Assembly: GCA_035516155.1 (NCBI GenBank)
Contig: DATJAP010000005.1
Coordinates: 54,080 to 118,079 of the forward strand
DNA length: 64,000 bases
From: JAJYKN01 sp035516155
GTDB lineage: Bacteria > Nitrospirota > UBA9217
Direction: 5' to 3'
Shown here piece by piece: positions 1-7,936 of this stretch; within the stretch, counting starts at the first letter, position 1; each line of letters opens with the position of its first letter. The notes below the pieces were generated by a model. That model was not told where the DNA came from and did not search any database. It worked only from the letters and a program-made list of their open reading frames with translations. The translations under genes and the position numbers were made by a program.

Positions 1-2811
1 GTTCGAACTTAAATCAAAGGTTCCGGTAATGTGTACTTTCTCGCCTGCCAGACAATCGATAGTGGATTCCAACGGTTCTTTCTGTGCCGCTGGAATAAAA
101 TCAAAAGAAATGCTTTCTTGGGAAATGAGAAGTGTACCCGGTGTTGAGATGCCGCAGGTTCTTGTGTCGATAAATTTCATATGTACCCTGTTCGGGGCCA
201 CGGTTATGACGGCATGGGCAGGAGCGAAAGTAAAGCGTCCGAATTTGACGTACGTCGAGTTGGCACGAATGTTGCCTCGTATTCGCGGCATGGGAAAGGA
301 CCTGACTTTTTGATCTGAACTTTTCTTGCCTGCCTGCTCCAGGGCCTGCTGGATTTCCTGTATTTCAATACCATCAGCGGTGAGGGCCATGCTGAAAGCG
401 ATTCCCGTGTCCGAGGCGGTTGCAGCCCCTCTCACGGAGTAATGATTCTTACCCCATGTTATATCGGCGGAGTCGACGGTGAGTATGTCGTCTTCGGCAT
501 GGAGGGCGAACTTGTCAACCGTGATCGGGACTGGCATGCCCCAGGGAATGGGAATGTTGTCACCGGTAAGTTTGCCATTTGCCCGCGACCGGAGCGGTTG
601 ATCCGTGCGGATTACCGCCTGAAGATCGCCAGACATTGTTCCCTTGCCGAAGATCCCCTGTACGAATATTCTGCTCAACGTGGCCTGCGCTAGAAGACCG
701 GAGAAGGAAAAGTCCGCTGCTTGCTTTTGCCAATTCAGAGTAAAGGATGCCTTTGTCTCTTGGTCTGTGATCGTGAGATGGCGGATCGTGAAATCGGCAC
801 CGTGCTGGGTAAGATCTACGTAAAGCACTGGCCCGTCTGCCAATGCAGCTTTGCCTGTGAAAGTCAGACCCGCTGCCTTTTGCCAGAGCAGATGAGAATC
901 AGAAATTGCAAGGGGAGTCTTTATCATGAGCGCGGGCGGAAGCTCAAGGTTCTCAAAAACCCAATCAAGTGTTTTTCTACCTGATCTGCCTCTCAGGGTC
1001 AAATCGATGCTGCGCAGGGTATCAGTAATGCCGCTGATCAGGGCCGTTCCGGTTACTGCCGAATCCAGGATTGTTGCATCTTGCAGTCCGAAGGATAGCT
1101 TATCCGGAACAAGATTAAAATTCCCTTTTAACAAGCCGATCTGTCCCGGCAGAAAAGAAGAACTAAAAACAATATGGTCAAGAGTGCCGATCGCGGAGAT
1201 TTTCCATACATCGGGCTGGAACAGGGGGCCCTTGAAGTTCGTAGAGGATATGGTTACCGTACCGTCGAGCCCTTCCACGCCCTGAAGAACATTATTCAAT
1301 GTGCTATACTGTGTCCGCCATTGGAAAACTTCCCCCAGATGAATGATCGCGCCACCATCGCGAACCTCCAGGGCGGGTTTCTCTCGCCCCGTTATGCTCG
1401 CGGTAACATGGAAAAGCAATGATTCCCCGAGACGCACGGAGGTATCGGAAACGGTAATGGTGTTTTCCTCTGCCGCGAAATTCCCGGACATTGTTAAGGG
1501 TGCGGGAAGAAGAGAAGAATTGATGACGATGTTTTTTGTAGCTCCGGTTATTTTCAGTCGCCATGCTGGAGGATGTAGAAGCGGGCCACTAAGCCGCATC
1601 GATGACAGAGTAACCGAACCAGTCAGGTCTTTAACATCGTTCAGAAGGGTGCCCAACGCTTTGTACTTATTCCTCCACTGAAAAATCTCGGCCAGGTTGA
1701 TCTGCGCACGGCCGTCGTAAACGTCAAAGACTGGCGTCCTCCCCTCCACAAATCGGGCGGAAACCCCTTCCAGTGAAGTCGTGCCCATTCGGACGGACAA
1801 CCCGGAGATTGACACCATCTGATCGTCAAGGAGAAACCGGCTGCTGACGTTGACGGGAGCAGGCATCCAGGGCGATTCCGCAACGAGGCTGCTCACTTCA
1901 CCGTCGATCTTCTTTCGCCATGCCTCGGGATGATCGATCGGCCCGCTGATCTGCATCGATGAGATGGCAAGAGCGCCGTGCAGTGATCGAACGTTCCTCA
2001 GCAAGGGGGTCAGGCTTTCCGAGGACGACAGCCATGAATATATTTCATCGAGTGCGGCCGTAACACGGCCTGACAAGATTTCCATCCGGGGAATCCTGTC
2101 CCATATCAGGTTGGCGGAAAATCCCGAAATGGCGGACCGGCCAATGGAAACCTCAAGATCTCTTACAGCCCATTTTTCCTCACTGAAGGAATAGACCCCG
2201 CTCAGCGAAAAATTCCTCCATCGTTCCGTGGTTGCCTTGACAAGAACCTTCATCTCACTCGGCGGTGCGTTGAAATGCACGGTCACGTTGCGAAGAGAGA
2301 GAAAATCCTGCTCGTTTCTTCGGAGCAAGAATTTGCCACCGTTCATATCCACGATAAGCCCGGGACCGATTGACTGCAAATAGGCGAGCATAGAGCGGAT
2401 ATTTGCTTTTGTCTCATCCAGGGAAGGAAACTCCGGTGTCGACTCGGAAATCGCTGCAGGCAGGATGATCCTGAAATTGGGCTCGTTGATCTGAATCTCC
2501 GAAAATCGCAGTTCGCCTTTGATTAGTGGCATGATTTGAGGATAAATACTGAGCGATTGCAGCGTTCCGCGGAATGTCCTGGGATAGCCGAGGAGCAGTT
2601 TCTTGATCTCCACATGGGGGCGGGGGAAGAAAAAAAGGTCGAATCTCTCGTACGACATTTTTCCGCCGAGTTTCTTAGAAACGACGTCCTGAATTCTGCC
2701 TTTTACTGATGCAGAATTCAGATAAATCGGTGCCACGACGATCGCGACGACCAGAAAGGCCGCCACGAAGCCTGCGGACCAAAGCAGTATCTTTTTTAAT
2801 CTGGTTGCCAT
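1..2811 (-). CDS. AsmA-like envelope protein, C-terminal end outside window
   Basis: The frame stays open from an ATG at 2811 to the window edge (937 codons, no stop), so the 3' end is missing. The N-terminus has a short basic stretch and one membrane helix (about residues 7-27), then LNSASVKGRIQDVVSKKLGG and beta-rich sequence typical of the AsmA/DUF748 superfamily, whose members are inner-membrane-anchored, periplasm-spanning proteins linked to outer-membrane assembly or lipid transport. Three internal units built around [FY]xW and followed by a (V/A)xxSS segment repeat at exactly 119 codons. The family assignment is firm; the substrate cannot be told. A broken DUF4139 gene lies divergently upstream. 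Confidence 0.8.
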   Translation of the reverse strand, partial: MATRLKKILLWSAGFVAAFLVVAIVVAPIYLNSASVKGRIQDVVSKKLGGKMSYERFDLFFFPRPHVEIKKLLLGYPRTFRGTLQSLSIYPQIMPLIKGELRFSEIQINEPNFRIILPAAISESTPEFPSLDETKANIRSMLAYLQSIGPGLIVDMNGGKFLLRRNEQDFLSLRNVTVHFNAPPSEMKVLVKATTERWRNFSLSGVYSFSEEKWAVRDLEVSIGRSAISGFSANLIWDRIPRMEILSGRVTAALDEIYSWLSSSESLTPLLRNVRSLHGALAISSMQISGPIDHPEAWRKKIDGEVSSLVAESPWMPAPVNVSSRFLLDDQMVSISGLSVRMGTTSLEGVSARFVEGRTPVFDVYDGRAQINLAEIFQWRNKYKALGTLLNDVKDLTGSVTLSSMRLSGPLLHPPAWRLKITGATKNIVINSSLLPAPLTMSGNFAAEENTITVSDTSVRLGESLLFHVTASITGREKPALEVRDGGAIIHLGEVFQWRTQYSTLNNVLQGVEGLDGTVTISSTNFKGPLFQPDVWKISAIGTLDHIVFSSSFLPGQIGLLKGNFNLVPDKLSFGLQDATILDSAVTGTALISGITDTLRSIDLTLRGRSGRKTLDWVFENLELPPALMIKTPLAISDSHLLWQKAAGLTFTGKAALADGPVLYVDLTQHGADFTIRHLTITDQETKASFTLNWQKQAADFSFSGLLAQATLSRIFVQGIFGKGTMSGDLQAVIRTDQPLRSRANGKLTGDNIPIPWGMPVPITVDKFALHAEDDILTVDSADITWGKNHYSVRGAATASDTGIAFSMALTADGIEIQEIQQALEQAGKKSSDQKVRSFPMPRIRGNIRANSTYVKFGRFTFAPAHAVITVAPNRVHMKFIDTRTCGISTPGTLLISQESISFDFIPAAQKEPLESTIDCLAGEKVHITGTFDLSSN
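1200..2080 (-). repeat. Three in-frame 119-codon repeats inside the AsmA-like gene
   Basis: The conserved Trp codons lie at 2032-2034, 1675-1677 and 1318-1320, exactly 357 bases apart each time. Units two and three share IFQW/VFQW and a [VL]xGxVTxSS motif followed by GPL; unit one is more diverged (IYSW, LHGALAISS, GPI). They are repeated beta-groove-like units at the protein level rather than recent DNA duplications. Confidence 0.7.
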
Positions 2812-3083
2812 GGATAGAGTCCGAGGATAGCCGTAATGGTATGCCCAGCCTTTCTCTTTTTATTATACGTGAGGTTGCGGCCGGGATCAAATGAACTCTT
2901 CCCCGATGCAGGGAACTTTTCCGATGTCTCTTTTTGCCTCATGCCGCAGCAGCAGAAAAATCCATTTTTAAGGAGGATTGTTCTGAATGTCAGGAAAGCG
3001 CGAGCAGCAATCGTCGTTCTGTTTTGCTCAGGATGGGAGCAGTTCTCTCTCCCTAGGCTGTCGAGGATCCCGAATCGCTTCGG

Positions 3084-3555
3084 ATGTGCAAACAGTATTA
3101 CGTATACGACCTTCTGGAGCTCCAGATGCCGCTCGATGAATACGGGGGAAAAGAGATGAAACTTTACGCAAAGAATCCTTACACGGAAAGGAAGGAGAGG
3201 GTATCGGCGATGCTGCTGTCGAACAGTGGCCAGCCTGTCTTCAAAATCGGGGACGAGATAACTTTCGGCAATCCGGGCCGCATCATTTTCCCCGATGTGC
3301 CGGAGAACGTGATCGTAAAGCCGAGGCCCGTCCGGCTGTTGGAAACAGCCTGGCATCGACACAGAAGATGAAGCATCGTATCTTACAACGAGGAGCATCT
3401 GGCGGTCCGATTATGTGGTCACACTGAATGCAAAGGACGATGAGGCGGATCTCATAGGCTGGGTGACGATCGACAACCACGGCGGCGCGTCGTGGAAGGG
3501 GGGGCCTGTCTTCTGGCACGCTGTTTCAGCATTTTCGGACGGTTCGGTCCCTTGA
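3084..3555 (+). pseudogene. DUF4139-family gene remnant, frameshifted and truncated
   Basis: The first frame reads EMKLYAKNPYTERKERVSA, then KIGDEITFGNPGRIIFPDVP and PENVIVKPRPVRLLET. After a frame change near 3345-3355 it continues as EASYLTTRSIWRSDYVVTL and DLIGWVTIDNHGGASWKG, then stops at 3553-3555. This is the order of conserved blocks seen in DUF4139 proteins (mucoidy-inhibitor-like), which are several hundred residues long. Here only about 150 codons survive, with no signal peptide and no C-terminal half. It lies divergent from the AsmA-like gene. The frame change could in principle be an assembly error, but the missing C-terminal half argues for a true remnant. Confidence 0.75.
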
Positions 3556-3568
3556 CATGCCGGCCGCG

Positions 3569-4516
3569 TCACCGGGTTTCCACTTGGTTTTTTCCAGCCC
3601 GCTTCGCTATGTACAAAGCCATATCGGCCCGCTGTAGCACCGACTCCAGCGTATCGCCTTCCATGTATTCCGTTACACCGGCCGAAATCGTGATTGTCTC
3701 CGGTATTGAAAATTGGTTCTGCGAGATCGTTTGCCTCAGCCGTTCCGCCTGAATGCGTCCTTGCTCCTTGGTTGTGTGCGGAAGCAGCACGATGAATTCG
3801 TCGCCGCCGCGTCTATAAAGGCTGTCGTTGTCGCGGATAAAATGCGTGACCACGCCCTCCAACTCCTTGAGCATGTCGTCGGCTTTCACGTTTCCGTAAG
3901 TGTCGTTTACGCGTTTCAGAAAATCGACATTAAAAACAACGACGGACAGATTGACTTTGTATCGCTTCGCCCGCGTTAACTCATCGAAGAACCCCATCTC
4001 CAACTTGTCTCGGTTGAATACTACCCGCGTCATTGTATCGGACGCCGACATGCGTTTCAACTGCTGATTCATCTGATCAAGGCGCTCAGCATACTGTGTC
4101 AGCTTTGCTTCGGCGGTCTTCCGGTCGGTAATGTCGCGGGTGGCACCCACAAAGGCAACCAAAGCGCCGTTCTCTATCACGGGATTGATCGTGATTTCTG
4201 TCCAGATGATATGCCCGTTTTTGCAGATTTGTTGAACGTCCGGCAGTACCATAGAGGAAAATTTACCCTGCGCGCCTGACTTCGCATATTCGGCCGTCGC
4301 CTTGAGCACGTATTTCTGCGACGCATCGGTGAGAAACGTGAACAAGTGCTGGCCAATTACCTCGAAGGTATCATACCCTCGTTGTTCCTTGTCGCGCGGG
4401 CTGATATAGGTAAAGACGAGGCGGGGGTCCAGTTCCCAGACAACGTCCTTGATATTTTCCATAATATATTTTGAGCGTTTGTTTTGCCAGTTTAAATCTT
4501 CAGCGTTATTCATCAT
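3569..4516 (-). CDS. PAS-GGDEF protein (diguanylate-cyclase family)
   Basis: A PAS domain spans about residues 15-130 (ends FVGATRDITDRKTAE), a short coiled linker follows, and the GGDEF domain spans about 150-312. The signature GGDEF is intact at 237-241 and is preceded by the product-inhibition motif RDND (228-231), so c-di-GMP can probably bind. Other positions drift: the usual DxD of the metal site reads NVD (N196, D198), TLTGLxNR reads TMTRVVFNR, and GH reads GN. N196 replaces a metal-binding Asp, which may weaken or abolish synthesis. No membrane segment is present, so it is cytosolic. The start could be either of the two adjacent Met codons. It may act as a c-di-GMP receptor rather than an enzyme (inference). 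Confidence 0.85.
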   Translation of the reverse strand: MMNNAEDLNWQNKRSKYIMENIKDVVWELDPRLVFTYISPRDKEQRGYDTFEVIGQHLFTFLTDASQKYVLKATAEYAKSGAQGKFSSMVLPDVQQICKNGHIIWTEITINPVIENGALVAFVGATRDITDRKTAEAKLTQYAERLDQMNQQLKRMSASDTMTRVVFNRDKLEMGFFDELTRAKRYKVNLSVVVFNVDFLKRVNDTYGNVKADDMLKELEGVVTHFIRDNDSLYRRGGDEFIVLLPHTTKEQGRIQAERLRQTISQNQFSIPETITISAGVTEYMEGDTLESVLQRADMALYIAKRAGKNQVETR

Positions 4517-4771
4517 TGTTCCCTACACTTAAATAAGCCGCGTTAACATCAGCCACCACTGCGGTGCCCCGGCTCTTTTCCGTATGAACCAGTTTTTAGG
4601 CTGGTTCGTTTGGCATTCATTGAGCGTCGCATTATCCGTATACAAGGTTCACGGCGGAGAAAACCGGCCCTTGCCGCACTCTGCTCGAGTTGGTTTGGAA
4701 CCGCCGTCCACGGTCATGTAAAATTATTCGGGATGTCCGCTCGATACACAGCACGCACGAAGGTTGGACGG

Positions 4772-5104
4772 CTATCGTATGTCTTCTACTGAGATCGTTC
4801 TCGAACTGAGGAGCCGTGAAAGAAGAACGTATCCGCCGCAGGGCCGGGCTAGCCGGTCCTGTGCAAAGTCGCAGTCATGCTCACGGAAATCACAATCGCC
4901 ACACAGCACTCGTGCCATCAACTCAGGCACAGCATCATTGGAATTTGTAATCGTTGCTACCCGAGGAATGACTTCCCTGCCCGACTGCATCAAGCGCTTA
5001 ACGACAAAAGCCCCCCGACAGAGGAGCTCTTCGTTGCTGCCCGGCTTATAGTAGGCACAGAAGGGGATACAGAGCACCCGAACCAGACTTTCATTTTTCA
5101 ACAT
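4772..5104 (-). CDS. Small Cys-rich protein, divergent from radical SAM gene
   Basis: 110 residues with seven Cys in clear motifs: CIPFC (12-16), C29, CGDCDFREHDCDF (68-80) and PCGGY (88-92). The spacing suggests a metal or Fe-S binding fold, and the reading frame has protein-like composition with a conserved look (NEELLCRG, PCGGYVLLSRLL). I do not recognise a named family. It is transcribed away from the radical SAM/SPASM gene, from a shared 48-bp intergenic region with back-to-back extended -10 boxes. This makes it a plausible partner of that enzyme. Only 2-3 nt separate the predicted transcription start from the ATG, and no Shine-Dalgarno is visible. Confidence 0.65.
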   Translation of the reverse strand: MLKNESLVRVLCIPFCAYYKPGSNEELLCRGAFVVKRLMQSGREVIPRVATITNSNDAVPELMARVLCGDCDFREHDCDFAQDRLARPCGGYVLLSRLLSSRTISVEDIR

Positions 5105-5113
5105 ATCGCATTA

Positions 5114-5122
5114 ATTATAACA
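5114..5122 (-). promoter_or_regulatory. Extended -10 promoter for the Cys-rich protein
   Basis: On the minus strand the sequence is TGTTATAAT, with the last T at 5114. Transcription should begin near 5107, 2-3 nt before the ATG at 5104. No strong -35 box is seen. It overlaps nothing else but faces the divergent radical SAM promoter. Confidence 0.5.
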
Positions 5123-5137
5123 AAAACAAACTCATAG

Positions 5138-5146
5138 TGCTATAAT
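5138..5146 (+). promoter_or_regulatory. Extended -10 promoter, leaderless radical SAM gene
   Basis: TGCTATAAT at 5138-5146. Counting seven bases from the end of the -10 box puts +1 on the A of the ATG at 5153. There is no Shine-Dalgarno, which fits a leaderless transcript. Confidence 0.6.
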
Positions 5147-5152
5147 AACTTC

Positions 5153-6283
5153 ATGAGTTATTACTTGACGAGGCGGGCCGTTCTGAAATGGCTTGAAACT
5201 CCCTCGGTGTATCAGCTCACGAAAGATGAGCTGTACGAGCTCGACGCAGACTCGTTTTGTTTTATAAAGAATTGCGCTTCAAGCGACGGTTGTTCCTCAA
5301 AAGACGGCGCCTTTATCGATTACTGCATGGAGGAAGGCCTTCTCACGAGGGAAAAAGTATTTATTCCCCGGCCGGTGGTCGAGCGCGCGCCGGAACCGTC
5401 CCTCCGCTATCTTGAGCTTCAGATCACCGATGCGTGCAATCTTGCCTGCAAACATTGTTATATCAATGGCAAGCAGCGCAATGAACTTTCGGCGGAGCAG
5501 GTGAATTCCGTTTTACGGGAGTTTCAGGATATGCAGGGTTTGCGGGTCATGATCACGGGCGGCGAACCCTTGGTGCACCAGATGTTCAATGAAATAAACG
5601 AAATGCTTCCTGATTTCTTTCTCAGAAAGGTTCTCTTCACGAACGGAACGCTCCTGAAAAAAGACGTTATCAAGACACTGAGGTTCGATGAGCTCCAGGT
5701 GAGTATCGACGGTATGGAAGAAGCGCACGATGGTGTCCGCGGACCGGGGACATTCAAGCGATCGCTGGAGGCGGTCAGATATGCTCTTGATGCGGGATTT
5801 GCTGTTTCTATCTCAACCATGATTCACCGCGGCAACCTGTCGGATTTCGACGGCATGGAGCGTATGTTCAGAAACATGGGCATCAAGGACTGGACTGTTG
5901 ATGTGCCTGTTCCGGTTGGCCGTCTTGAGGAGAATAGTGAACTGGCGATAAGCCCTCAAGAAGGCGGCAAGTATCTTGGATACGGATATGGCGGAGGTCT
6001 TCACACATCCAGCCAGGGGTTCGGCTGCGGGCTGCATTTGATGTCTGTCATGGCTGACGGCGGGATCGCGAAGTGCACGTTTTATCATGATGAAGCAGTA
6101 GGGTCGATAGATGATGGCTTACGGGCAGGGTGGGCGAAGATTCGTCCGATACGTCTGAACGAGCTGTCCTGTGCATGCGAGTACCGGGAGATTTGCAGGG
6201 GCGGCTGCCGCTACAGGGCAGAAGTACTGGAAGGTGCAGGGGGAAAAGACCTGTACCGGTGTATGCTTTATGGTATAATATAA
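5153..6283 (+). CDS. Radical SAM/SPASM protein, probable peptide-modifying enzyme
   Basis: 376 residues. The radical SAM core carries CNLACKHC (C95, C99, C102) for the SAM-binding 4Fe-4S cluster and ITGGEP (134-139). The C-terminal SPASM-type region has further Cys at 292, 308, 340, 342, 348, 352 and 370 (CACEYREICRGGC), expected to bind one or two auxiliary clusters. The N-terminus adds C36, C41, C47 and C58 in a CASSDGC context. SPASM enzymes typically modify ribosomal peptides or activate enzymes. A 20-residue peptide gene lies 110 bp downstream and a Cys-rich protein is divergent upstream, so peptide maturation is the best guess. It differs from heme-d1 or PqqE families that I can recall in its N-terminal Cys block. 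Confidence 0.85.
   Translation: MSYYLTRRAVLKWLETPSVYQLTKDELYELDADSFCFIKNCASSDGCSSKDGAFIDYCMEEGLLTREKVFIPRPVVERAPEPSLRYLELQITDACNLACKHCYINGKQRNELSAEQVNSVLREFQDMQGLRVMITGGEPLVHQMFNEINEMLPDFFLRKVLFTNGTLLKKDVIKTLRFDELQVSIDGMEEAHDGVRGPGTFKRSLEAVRYALDAGFAVSISTMIHRGNLSDFDGMERMFRNMGIKDWTVDVPVPVGRLEENSELAISPQEGGKYLGYGYGGGLHTSSQGFGCGLHLMSVMADGGIAKCTFYHDEAVGSIDDGLRAGWAKIRPIRLNELSCACEYREICRGGCRYRAEVLEGAGGKDLYRCMLYGII
6271..6279 (+). promoter_or_regulatory. Extended -10 promoter for the 20-residue peptide
   Basis: TGGTATAAT lies over the last codons of the radical SAM gene. It has the same TGnTATAAT form as the promoter of that gene and would start a short transcript near 6286 that covers the peptide and its terminator. 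This would allow the precursor to be made in excess of the enzyme. Confidence 0.45.
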
Positions 6284-6392
6284 AATATTTCTCGCTTCCT
6301 TCTCCCTCTCCCTTTCAAAACAGAGTTTAGAAATACCTTGGGGGGAGAAAGCGTTATTTCTGCGAAAAAGAATAGAGAAAGGAGGATATCCG

Positions 6393-6455
6393 ATGACGAT
6401 CAGGAAAGTGACGAAGAAAATGGCGGTAACCTGCAAGTGCAAAAGCTCGTGCTGA
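6393..6455 (+). CDS. 20-residue Cys-ending peptide, candidate RiPP precursor
   Basis: A near-ideal Shine-Dalgarno (AAAGGAGG, spacer 7) precedes ATG at 6393. The peptide has a basic N-terminal half (MTIRKVTKKM) and a C-terminal TCKCKSSC with three Cys, then a stop at 6453. A strong intrinsic terminator follows at 6487-6522. The tight arrangement of promoter, ribosome site, peptide and terminator downstream of a radical SAM/SPASM enzyme is typical of a RiPP precursor. It is too short for ordinary gene finders. No family is recognised. It could be a chance ORF, but the quality of the translation signal argues against that. Confidence 0.65.
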   Translation: MTIRKVTKKMAVTCKCKSSC

Positions 6456-6486
6456 AGAAAAACCCTTCGAGACATCAAGCCATACC

Positions 6487-6522
6487 GAGCTCGGCAATCG
6501 CCTGCCGAGCTCTTAATTTTTT
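6487..6522 (+). terminator. Strong intrinsic terminator after the peptide gene
   Basis: A perfect 10-bp stem (GAGCTCGGCA with TGCCGAGCTC) encloses a 6-nt loop and is followed by TTAATTTTTT. It ends the radical SAM/peptide transcription unit. Confidence 0.9.
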
Positions 6523-6577
6523 AGTCTTATTTCCCAGCGGCTGCTTCGGTCCTGCAGCTATCGGAGCATGACCGATT

Positions 6578-6853
6578 TTACGCGGCCTTCCTGCTGAAAA
6601 CCTGCCGATCTTCGAAATTCTTGATGAACTGCGCAACCTGGATGCCGAGGTAGACGCACTTGATGCCGTTCATGCACTCATCGGCGTCCTGTTTCTCGAT
6701 ACGGGTGGTGAGCGTCTCTGTTCCCCGTTTGAATGTCAGAATATAGACATTCGTCCGTTCGTCAAAATTCAATCCCACGGAAACCTTATGGTCTTCGATT
6801 TCCGGATACATTTCCAGAATCTTGTCTTTTAATGCTACATTGGTGATTACCAT
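6578..6853 (-). CDS. Small conserved-looking protein, function unknown
   Basis: 91 residues, preceded by a good GGAGGGTACC ribosome site before the ATG. The sequence is acidic and mixed alpha/beta in character, with a strand-rich middle (NVYILTFKRGTETLTTRIEKQ) and a single CMNGIKC pair (C80-type spacing of two Cys). No signal peptide or membrane helix is seen. It lies 120 bp downstream of the ferritin-like gene on the same strand and may share its transcript. I do not recognise the family. Confidence 0.65.
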   Translation of the reverse strand: MVITNVALKDKILEMYPEIEDHKVSVGLNFDERTNVYILTFKRGTETLTTRIEKQDADECMNGIKCVYLGIQVAQFIKNFEDRQVFSRKAA

Positions 6854-6976
6854 GGTACCCTCCTCTTCCCTCCCGTCACGGTGAGATAGGAATCAAAGCA
6901 TCGGTACCGCCGCCTTTCGGAAATCCTTTTGCTGCCGATGATCCCTGTCCGCGTATTGCGCCGGGGAAACGTGAAT

Positions 6977-7465
6977 TCATCCCCCCTCCACGATCCCCCG
7001 TTCCTCCCAGAGAAACCAGTTCCCCGTGTCCGAGAGAAACTGGTAGGTGTTTGCAAAAATTTCATAATGCTGCTTTTCTTCATGAATCAGGCGCTGGAAC
7101 AGCGCTTTTTCCTTGTCCGTTTTGACCTTGGCCAGGGTTTTCTCGTAGAATTGCTTTCCCTCTTTTTCCATCTGCATGGCGATCTTGAATGCTTCGAGTT
7201 CGTCCTGTGTCGCTTCAACCTTTTTCATCATTTCATTCTTGAGAGACTCGAAGACGGTCTTGACGCTCTTTATCGGGTTCGATTCCTGGTGAGTTATACC
7301 GATTCCCTTGATGATCTGGGCGATCATCTCAAGGTGCCGTTTCTCATCTGCCGCAATCGAGTCGAACATTTTTTTACCGGCGGGGTACTTCGTTTTGCGA
7401 GCCGCTTCCGTGTAAAATGCGATTGCATCAGTCTCCATCTTCATTGCTATTTCGAGAGCGTCCAT
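6977..7465 (-). CDS. Ferritin-like di-iron protein (rubrerythrin family)
   Basis: 162 residues forming the four-helix ferritin-like fold. The paired ligand pattern is clear: METDAIAFYTEA then DEKRHLEMI in the first half, and MEKEGKQFYEKT then EEKQHYEIF in the second. There is no C-terminal rubredoxin (CxxC) domain, so this is an erythrin-type protein, probably for peroxide reduction or iron handling in an anaerobe. The start at 7465 has AAGGAGGATT upstream. A second protein of this superfamily is encoded at 27133-27609. Confidence 0.85.
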   Translation of the reverse strand: MDALEIAMKMETDAIAFYTEAARKTKYPAGKKMFDSIAADEKRHLEMIAQIIKGIGITHQESNPIKSVKTVFESLKNEMMKKVEATQDELEAFKIAMQMEKEGKQFYEKTLAKVKTDKEKALFQRLIHEEKQHYEIFANTYQFLSDTGNWFLWEERGIVEGG

Positions 7466-7578
7466 CCAATCCTCCTTGTTTGATGAGCGTTATCCCCCTG
7501 CTTTCGCACTGCACTGATTGCGTAATACCCTCCTCCCACACGGCACACTCGCTCACTGCGCCGGGCGATGCTAAAATA

Positions 7579-7584
7579 AGTATA
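7579..7584 (-). promoter_or_regulatory. Possible promoter of the ferritin-like gene
   Basis: Minus-strand TGCTATACT with its -10 at 7579-7584 would give a leader of about 105 nt. No clear -35 is seen. Confidence 0.35.
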
Positions 7585-7936
7585 GCATATTCGAGCTGCG
7601 GAATCAGCACTGAGCGGGCAAGAATCGGGGAAGCGGTGCGTCTTGCTGCGATGGAGACAGGAAGTGAATATGTTGGAATAGGTGGAGGGCATGCCAACGA
7701 TGCGCAGGTTCAGAGTGCGTGGAGAGCGCCGATCGCTCCTGTTGTGTCCTAATTGCTTTATTTTCTTGAGAAAGTGCCCGTTTTGATTTTGCGAACCAAC
7801 GCCGGGTGGGAATTATCGATCCTGAATCGTGGCGGCTGAGCGCACTGATGGCCCGGATTGCGGATGCATGCTGTCAGCCGTTAGGATCAAAAAGCGGATG
7901 TCGACCGAACATCACGCGGATGCGGTGAGGAATTTG
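7585..7936. other. Intergenic stretch without recognisable genes
   Basis: Between the ferritin-like gene promoter and the dnaJ stop codon I find only short reading frames without ribosome sites or family signals, and no RNA gene or clear terminator. Confidence 0.5.
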
